From: Flavobacterium psychrophilum
Lineage (GTDB): Bacteria > Bacteroidota > Bacteroidia > Flavobacteriales > Flavobacteriaceae
DNA length: 64,000 bases
NCBI GenBank assembly: GCA_945879625.1
Contig: CAMCVA010000002.1
Coordinates: forward strand, 127,343 to 191,342
Direction: 5' to 3'
The position numbers and the translations under genes are program-made. This document shows positions 59,425 through 64,000 of this stretch, piece after piece. The stretch's first letter is position 1. Every line of letters begins with the position of its first letter. The notes under the pieces were generated by a model. It was not told the origin of the DNA and did no database searches. It worked only from the letters and a program-made list of their open reading frames with translations.

Positions 59425-61077
59425 ATGAAACAATTCTTTTTAGCGCTCAATACATGCGAAAAAACCTTACTCTTTATTGTTCTTGTAATCTACGGTCATA
59501 ATTTATTTATTGACATCATGATTGTTGATGCGGCGCAATATGCCTCGATTGCGCTAGAGATGTACGCTACAAATTCATATTTAGCTATTTTTGATTTAGG
59601 CGTAGATTATTTAGACAAGCCCCCTTTGTTGTTTTGGATTAGCAGTTTGTTTTTTAAAGCATTTGGCGTACACACACTAACCTATAAATTGGGTAGTTTT
59701 TTCATGTTATTGCTAGCTGTGTATAGCACTTACAAATTTACATTGCTTTATTACACTCAATCAATAGCTAAAAACGCCGCACTTTTATTGGCTACTTGTC
59801 AAGCTTTTTTCCTGATGACCAATGATGTGCGCACCGACGGCTTGCTGCTCTCGAGTGTCATCACTGCAATTTGGTTACTTTCAAATTACCTCATAACAAA
59901 AAAAATAAATTACCTAGTGCTAGGGGCGGTTTTTACTGGTTTGGCAATGTTAGCCAAAGGACCAATCGGAATTATTGCTGTGCTAATGCCCATAGGAGTA
60001 CAGTTGCTTTACAAAAAAAAGGCAGCAGAAATCATTAGCTACAACTGGATTATTTATTTAGTAATTGTAGCCGTTATTCTATTGCCCATGTCCTATGGAC
60101 TGTATATGCAATTTGATTTGCATCCGGAAAAAATTATTGGCGGCAAACTCAATCAAAGCGGACTGTATTTTTATTATTGGCAACAAAGTTTTGGTAGAAT
60201 TACCGGCGAAAGTTTTTGGGACAACGGCTTGCCTTGGCATTTTTTTATCGGCTCAATTGTTTGGGATTATTTTCCCTGGATATTCCTGCTTTATTTCGGA
60301 TTATTTATGCAGGCAAAAAAACTTTTGCAAAAACAGGAAGTGTCTGAGTTAATTAGTTTGAGCGGTTTTTTGTTGCTGTTTATCATGTTGTCGATGTCAA
60401 AGTACAAACTGCCGCATTATATTTTTGTAACATTTCCATTTGCAGCCATCCTGAGCGCCAATTACATGGAGACGATATCCTATAATCAGGCAAAAAATTG
60501 GATTAGATTTTACCGCTTTTTAGGCATTCTGGTATTGGGAATTTTAATGGCTTACAGTTTGTTCTTTTTCAAGGAGATAAATGGCATAGTGGCGTTTTTG
60601 GGGATTTTGCAAGTCTATATTTTGTTTCGAAGCGCTTCCTCAAACACCCCGTTTTTGCCCAAGATACTCAGTCTGGTTATCGTACTAAATTTGTTTTTAA
60701 GTTTTGTGTTTTATCCTAAATTACTCACGTACCAAGCTGATTCTATGGCAGGAAAATGGATCAGTAATTCCCATCCTTCGGCAAAAACATATGTACTCGA
60801 CGAGCCCGCCCGCGCGTTTAATTTTTACACCAAAAACCCGTTTCTACGAGTTGTTAAAAACCCAAATTTAGACACGATTCAATTTCCTTATTGGTTGTAT
60901 GTTCAGGAAAAAGACCTTCCTCAACTAGAGCAAAATTATGTGGTAACAACCAAAAAGGGTTTTCCAAACTACCACATCACCCAAATTAAATTACCTTTTT
61001 TAGTACAAGAAAGTCGGCCAAAATGTCTAGAATATAAGTACCTCATTCAACTCGTAAACAAAAAACCAAAACGATGA
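59425..61077 (+). CDS. Glycosyltransferase family 39-like membrane protein (ArnT/PMT type)
   Basis: 550 residues with about 11-12 membrane helices. The first periplasmic loop has [14 protein letters not shown] with the catalytic-type Asp, then [17 protein letters not shown], which are signatures of ArnT/PMT enzymes using polyprenyl-phosphate sugars. A periplasmic C-terminal domain follows. The enzyme would transfer a sugar from a lipid carrier to lipid A, protein or polysaccharide. The last four bases overlap the GT2 gene, whose product probably makes the lipid-linked sugar. Confidence 0.88.
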   Translation: MKQFFLALNTCEKTLLFIVLVIYGHNLFIDIMIVDAAQYASIALEMYATNSYLAIFDLGVDYLDKPPLLFWISSLFFKAFGVHTLTYKLGSFFMLLLAVYSTYKFTLLYYTQSIAKNAALLLATCQAFFLMTNDVRTDGLLLSSVITAIWLLSNYLITKKINYLVLGAVFTGLAMLAKGPIGIIAVLMPIGVQLLYKKKAAEIISYNWIIYLVIVAVILLPMSYGLYMQFDLHPEKIIGGKLNQSGLYFYYWQQSFGRITGESFWDNGLPWHFFIGSIVWDYFPWIFLLYFGLFMQAKKLLQKQEVSELISLSGFLLLFIMLSMSKYKLPHYIFVTFPFAAILSANYMETISYNQAKNWIRFYRFLGILVLGILMAYSLFFFKEINGIVAFLGILQVYILFRSASSNTPFLPKILSLVIVLNLFLSFVFYPKLLTYQADSMAGKWISNSHPSAKTYVLDEPARAFNFYTKNPFLRVVKNPNLDTIQFPYWLYVQEKDLPQLEQNYVVTTKKGFPNYHITQIKLPFLVQESRPKCLEYKYLIQLVNKKPKR

Positions 61078-61790
61078 ATCGATTATCCATTGTCATTCCG
61101 GCCTATAACGAGGGCAGAACAATTCACTTTATTTTAGATAAAATCAAACAAGTAACTTTACTAGACAACCTAGAAAAAGAAATTATTTTGGTTAATGATT
61201 GTTCTACCGACTCGACCGAAGAAGCCATTTTGGCCTATACAGCACAAAATCCATCACTCACAATTCAATACGTGAGACACCAAGTCAATAAAGGAAAAGG
61301 GGCTGCATTGCATACTGGAATAGCACACGCAACAGGTGAAATTATCGTGATACAAGATGCCGATTTAGAATATGATCCCGCCGAATACAACATCCTGTTG
61401 AAACCTATCCTTGACGGTTTTGCCGATGTGGTGTATGGGTCTAGATTTATGGGAGGAAAGCCGCATCGCATTCTCTTTTTCTGGCACACGATTGGCAATA
61501 AATTACTCACGTTTGCCTCAAACCTGTTTTCGAATCTGAATTTATCAGACATGGAAACCTGTTACAAGATGTTTAAATCGGATGTAATAAAGCAACTAAA
61601 ACTCCACGAAAAACGCTTTGGTTTTGAACCCGAAGTTACTGCAAAAATTGCCCGTATTCCTGCCATTAGAATCTATGAAGTGGGAATTTCCTATTACGGC
61701 AGAACCTATGAAGAGGGCAAAAAAATTGGTTGGAAAGACGGGTTCAGGGCTTTGTTTTGCATCCTGAAATACGGCTTACTGAAGTTCTAA
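61074..61790 (+). CDS. GT2 polyprenyl-phosphate glycosyltransferase (DPM1-like)
   Basis: 238 residues. GT-A fold: [42 protein letters not shown] (DxD metal site) and VYGSRFMGG, in the spacing of dolichol-phosphate-mannose synthase. No membrane helix, so it is of the soluble or peripheral type. It would load a sugar from a nucleotide donor onto polyprenyl phosphate for the coupled GT39 enzyme. Confidence 0.9.
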   Translation: MNRLSIVIPAYNEGRTIHFILDKIKQVTLLDNLEKEIILVNDCSTDSTEEAILAYTAQNPSLTIQYVRHQVNKGKGAALHTGIAHATGEIIVIQDADLEYDPAEYNILLKPILDGFADVVYGSRFMGGKPHRILFFWHTIGNKLLTFASNLFSNLNLSDMETCYKMFKSDVIKQLKLHEKRFGFEPEVTAKIARIPAIRIYEVGISYYGRTYEEGKKIGWKDGFRALFCILKYGLLKF

Positions 61791-61829
61791 ATCGTATTTT
61801 TTTCAAGTTTTCAGACCTTCATATAATGC

Positions 61830-61862
61830 AAAAAGACCTCACAATTGTAGTTAGGGCTTTTT
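61830..61862. terminator. Possible bidirectional terminator
   Basis: AAAAAG-A-CCT and AGG-G-CTTTTT arms around a 13-nt loop, between converging genes. One mismatch; moderate support. Confidence 0.4.
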
Positions 61863-61871
61863 GTTGCCTTA

Positions 61872-62462
61872 CTATTTATAGTTAATTAACTCTACGACCA
61901 CTTCGTTTCGTCTGTTGATAACTTCAAACGGGGGGTTGTACCCTAGAAAAATAAATTTAGGGATATAATTTAATTTCTCTTTGTCTAATTCAGCCCGTAA
62001 AATAGACTTGTATTTTTCAATCTTTTCATCATCGGCCCAACCATCAAAGCGAATGGCGGCCATAATTTTCTCTTCCTGTTTTTCAAATACGATATTCCCA
62101 TTTTTAGGTGTTGGTAAATTTTTCAACGTATAATTTTTTGGAACCATAAATAGCATTTTAGATGTGTCTCCTAATTCCATTACAACAGGCGAAGTCATCG
62201 CTATTTTTTCATTGGTTTGATTGTCTCCAAATATATAGCCAGCCAATATACCAAACCCTTCACTCGAGCTTTCTTTATACCCTTTCTTGTTGAGTTTTAC
62301 ACTCGAAAACAAGGCGGGGTCATATTTTCTGATCTCAAATTTGTCAAACTGCTTAATGACCTTGTACCTGTGTTGTTCGGTTTGTTGCGTGCTTCTGGAT
62401 ATATAAATTTGTCCTATTCCGATTAATACGAAAATGGAACTAATAATGAGTACTACTTTCAT
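61872..62462 (-). CDS. SOUL haem-binding family protein
   Basis: 196 residues from the ATG at 62462; an upstream in-frame start at 62549 would run through a repeat and past the promoter. An N-terminal membrane anchor or signal (VVLIISSIFVLIGIGQIYI) precedes a SOUL domain: YKVIKQFDKFEIRKYDPALFSSV, KIAMTSPVVMEL (the hallmark MTSPV), MLFMVPKNYTLKNLPTP and a closing NEVVVELINY. SOUL/HBP proteins bind haem or other tetrapyrroles. Lying 2.8 kb from the haem-synthesis operon may be meaningful. Confidence 0.88.
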   Translation of the reverse strand: MKVVLIISSIFVLIGIGQIYISRSTQQTEQHRYKVIKQFDKFEIRKYDPALFSSVKLNKKGYKESSSEGFGILAGYIFGDNQTNEKIAMTSPVVMELGDTSKMLFMVPKNYTLKNLPTPKNGNIVFEKQEEKIMAAIRFDGWADDEKIEKYKSILRAELDKEKLNYIPKFIFLGYNPPFEVINRRNEVVVELINYK

Positions 62463-62488
62463 GGGATTAATAATTTTTAGATAATAAG

Positions 62489-62518
62489 CAAATGTAACTT
62501 TATGGCGCGGATTTGCAA
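62489..62518 (-). promoter_or_regulatory. Promoter (TTG-N19-TACATTTG) of the SOUL gene
   Basis: -7 TACATTTG (62489-62496) and -33 TTG (62516-62518) on the minus strand, spaced exactly 19 nt. The -33 element lies inside the left arm of the REP-like hairpin. Confidence 0.7.
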
Positions 62519-62608
62519 TCCTTGCCTTCAAAAGGTTTAAAAGAAACACAGACTACAACTAGTAAGTTTTTTTAATGATGAGTGGCCCGGATTGTAAATC
62601 CGCGCTAT
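62502..62608. repeat. REP-like inverted repeat (GGCGCGGATTTGCAATCC type)
   Basis: Arms at 62502-62521 and 62589-62608 pair with only two mismatches, both G-T type. This GCGGATT/AATCCGC motif resembles the REP-like elements often seen in Bacteroidota spacers. Confidence 0.8.
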
Positions 62609-62614
62609 CAGGTT

Positions 62615-62746
62615 ATGATAAGAAAACGCGATTTTTTTATCAAAGCAACTTTGGTCTGTAAAGAAAATGGAGAAAGTTTTACAACTGTTCGACCCAGAAA
62701 ACAAAAAAACCCGACACTTTCGTATCTCAATAGTATATTGGTTTAA
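62615..62746 (+). other. Short open frame of 43 codons, doubtful
   Basis: It begins MIRKRDFFIKATLVCKENGE and ends NSILV. Basic, with a plausible peptide character, right after the REP-like hairpin. No family recognised; it could be a gene fragment or chance. Confidence 0.25.
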
Positions 62747-62971
62747 GATAGAACACTCTAGGCACGAACTAAAGTTCGTGTACCTAAAGCCCACTGGGCT
62801 TCCTCCTCTTAATCTCACACGAGCGTAGCGACTGCCGAAGGAAATCCCTCTTGGAGAAAGTTACAAGTTTGAGGCGATGATTTATTATTCAATTGTCAGA
62901 AAATCAAGGAGATAGGAAACATCAATTTTTTTATAATACATTTACAATTAAATTAATCAAACAAAATAATT
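62747..62971. other. Spacer before the BspA-type gene
   Basis: No gene seen. It contains AGCCCACTGGGCT (palindrome) near 62788 and a TACATTTA near-match to the -7 box at 62937-62944, which could serve the downstream gene. Confidence 0.4.
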
Positions 62972-64000
62972 ATGAAAAAAATTACACTCCTAATTATTTC
63001 AGTGTTTTTAGCCGTTCAAACTATCAATGCACAAGTTGTATTAGATACAAACTTAATTACCATTAAATGGACGGGCACAACAGTTCCGGCACCCTACTTT
63101 ATCCAAGCAAACCCAAGAGGAACAGGGACAGAATGGTTTGCCATTGTAGATAATTCAACTACTAGTAATATTACTAATTATGCCAATAATATTCCTTCTG
63201 GCATAAGTTATTTTACACCTCCAGGCAGTACAACGCCAATTCCATTTGATAATATTGTAACGACTCTTGTAACTAATACGATTAATTTGTTTTATCAAGC
63301 AGTAACTTTCAACCAACCAATTGGGTCTTGGGACGTAAGTAATGTAACCGATATGAGTTTTATGTTTTACACCGCTACTTCCTTTAACCAACCTATTAGT
63401 TCCTGGAATGTTAGCAATGTGACTATTATGGCTGGTATGTTTAGTCAAGCTACTTCCTTTAACCAAAATATTGGTTCTTGGAATGTTAGCAATGTGAACA
63501 GTATGAATGTTATGTTTTCAGGCGCTACTTCCTTTAACCAAAATATTGGTTTTTGGAATGTTAGCAATGTGAACAGTATGAATGTTATGTTTTCAGGCGC
63601 TACTTCCTATAACCAACCTATTGGGGCTTGGAATGTTAGCAATGTGTACAATATGAATGGTATGTTTTCGCAAGCTATTATCTTTAACCAAAATATTGGA
63701 GCTTGGAATGTTAGTAATGTAACTGATATGGGTAGTATGTTTAGTAACGCTCCCGCCTTTAACCAAAATATTGGTTCTTGGAATGTTAGCAATGTGACTA
63801 ATATGTCTTCTATGTTTTCACACGCTATTTCCTTTAACCAACCTATTGGGCCTTGGAATGTTAGCAATGTGACTAATATGGGTGGTATGTTTGATCAAGC
63901 TAATATCTTTAACCAACCTATTGGTTCTTGGAATGTTAGCAATGTGATTGCTATGGGTTATATGTTTAGGCAAGCTATTGTCTTTAACCAACCTATTGGT
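62972..64000 (+). CDS. BspA-type (DUF285) surface repeat protein, N-terminal part
   Basis: 343 codons are visible and the frame is open at the window edge. A Sec signal (MKKITLLIISVFLAVQTINAQ) is followed by about 90 residues of leader domain. From codon 111 (63302) come nine exact 25-residue repeats plus eight residues of a tenth. The consensus is FNQ-P/N-IG-x-WNVSNVT-x-M-x-x-MF-x-x-A, the DUF285 pattern of BspA-like leucine-rich-repeat surface proteins. A T9SS sorting tail would be expected beyond the window. Such proteins are usually adhesins. Confidence 0.9.
   Translation, partial: MKKITLLIISVFLAVQTINAQVVLDTNLITIKWTGTTVPAPYFIQANPRGTGTEWFAIVDNSTTSNITNYANNIPSGISYFTPPGSTTPIPFDNIVTTLVTNTINLFYQAVTFNQPIGSWDVSNVTDMSFMFYTATSFNQPISSWNVSNVTIMAGMFSQATSFNQNIGSWNVSNVNSMNVMFSGATSFNQNIGFWNVSNVNSMNVMFSGATSYNQPIGAWNVSNVYNMNGMFSQAIIFNQNIGAWNVSNVTDMGSMFSNAPAFNQNIGSWNVSNVTNMSSMFSHAISFNQPIGPWNVSNVTNMGGMFDQANIFNQPIGSWNVSNVIAMGYMFRQAIVFNQPIG
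63302..63976 (+). repeat. Nine tandem 75-nt coding repeats
   Basis: The period is exactly 75 nt with no indels. Repeats 3 (63452-63526) and 4 (63527-63601) differ at one base of 75, while others differ more, so the array is still duplicating. The array continues past the window end. Confidence 0.95.

Noticed and set aside
62537..62818. 93-codon minus-strand frame before the BspA-type gene
   Set aside because: Crosses the REP-like hairpin and a palindrome; composition and lack of a start context suggest chance.
63302..64000. CRISPR-like periodicity
   Set aside because: The 75-nt period is an in-frame protein repeat (25 residues) with no constant repeat/variable spacer alternation and no cas genes.

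Overview
The window is a 64 kb piece of a Bacteroidota chromosome, almost certainly from the Flavobacteriaceae and probably Flavobacterium. The signs are: -7 promoter boxes of the form TAnnTTTG; few Shine-Dalgarno-like sites; a secreted metalloprotease with a type IX secretion (T9SS) sorting tail; an SDR-type L-threonine dehydrogenase of the flavobacterial kind; a CrtY-type lycopene cyclase; four-helix-bundle (IVP) and BspA-type proteins; and intergenic DNA rich in short palindromic repeats. No rRNA, tRNA, CRISPR array, phage gene or complete insertion sequence was seen. Both ends cut genes: an OmpA-family C-terminus on the left and a BspA-type repeat protein on the right.

Layout. 1-6 kb: OmpA tail, CotH-like lipoprotein, guanine deaminase, ammonium transporter, a SnoaL-like lipoprotein and L-threonine dehydrogenase. 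5.4-23.5 kb: an unknown lipoprotein coupled to mfd, the T9SS metalloprotease, YraN and LD-carboxypeptidase, metG, a HAD/acetyltransferase pair, a short SSB, a zinc-ribbon/M28 peptidase/SDR operon, an M13 peptidase and a SCO protein. 23.6-29.5 kb is a metal-homeostasis block: feoA-feoB-Cys-rich peptide (with a palindromic operator), a ZIP transporter with a DtxR/MntR-type repressor, and a divergent pair of an outer-membrane-type protein and lycopene cyclase whose promoter overlaps a second palindromic operator. 29.5-31.8 kb: a SpmA-SpmB fusion membrane protein and a 3'-5' exonuclease.

31.8-41 kb is the accessory part. A four-gene beta-1,4-galactan degradation operon (GH2, two GH53, aldose epimerase) lies on the minus strand next to umuDC. 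A 54-bp copy of the start of umuD (52/54 identical) is stranded at the far end of the galactan operon, so the island is bracketed by direct repeats. umuDC itself sits between two same-orientation copies of a roughly 185-bp element. In these two copies a 7-bp stem and the apical hairpin differ in sequence but stay paired, which points to selection on a folded RNA or single-stranded DNA. Several other short repeat families fill the same spacers.

41-45.9 kb: MBOAT acyltransferase with an SGNH-like partner, a PlsC acyltransferase with an acyl-ACP desaturase, and an HD phosphohydrolase. 45.9-59 kb is a haem-synthesis locus. On the minus strand are an AraC regulator, hemH, hemJ, a histidine kinase, an enoyl-CoA hydratase and an unknown secreted protein. 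Divergently on the plus strand are hemA-hemC-hemD-hemE-hemF-(IVP)-hemB. Repeats have entered this operon: a 26-bp inverted repeat encodes the end of HemD and the start of HemE, and the IVP gene is flanked by AGCT-rich repeats. 59.4-62.5 kb: a GT39/GT2 lipid-linked sugar transfer pair and a SOUL haem-binding protein whose promoter uses a REP-like hairpin. The window ends inside a protein with at least nine exact 75-nt repeats.

All calls come from reading sequence and from memory of protein families; no database search was run.
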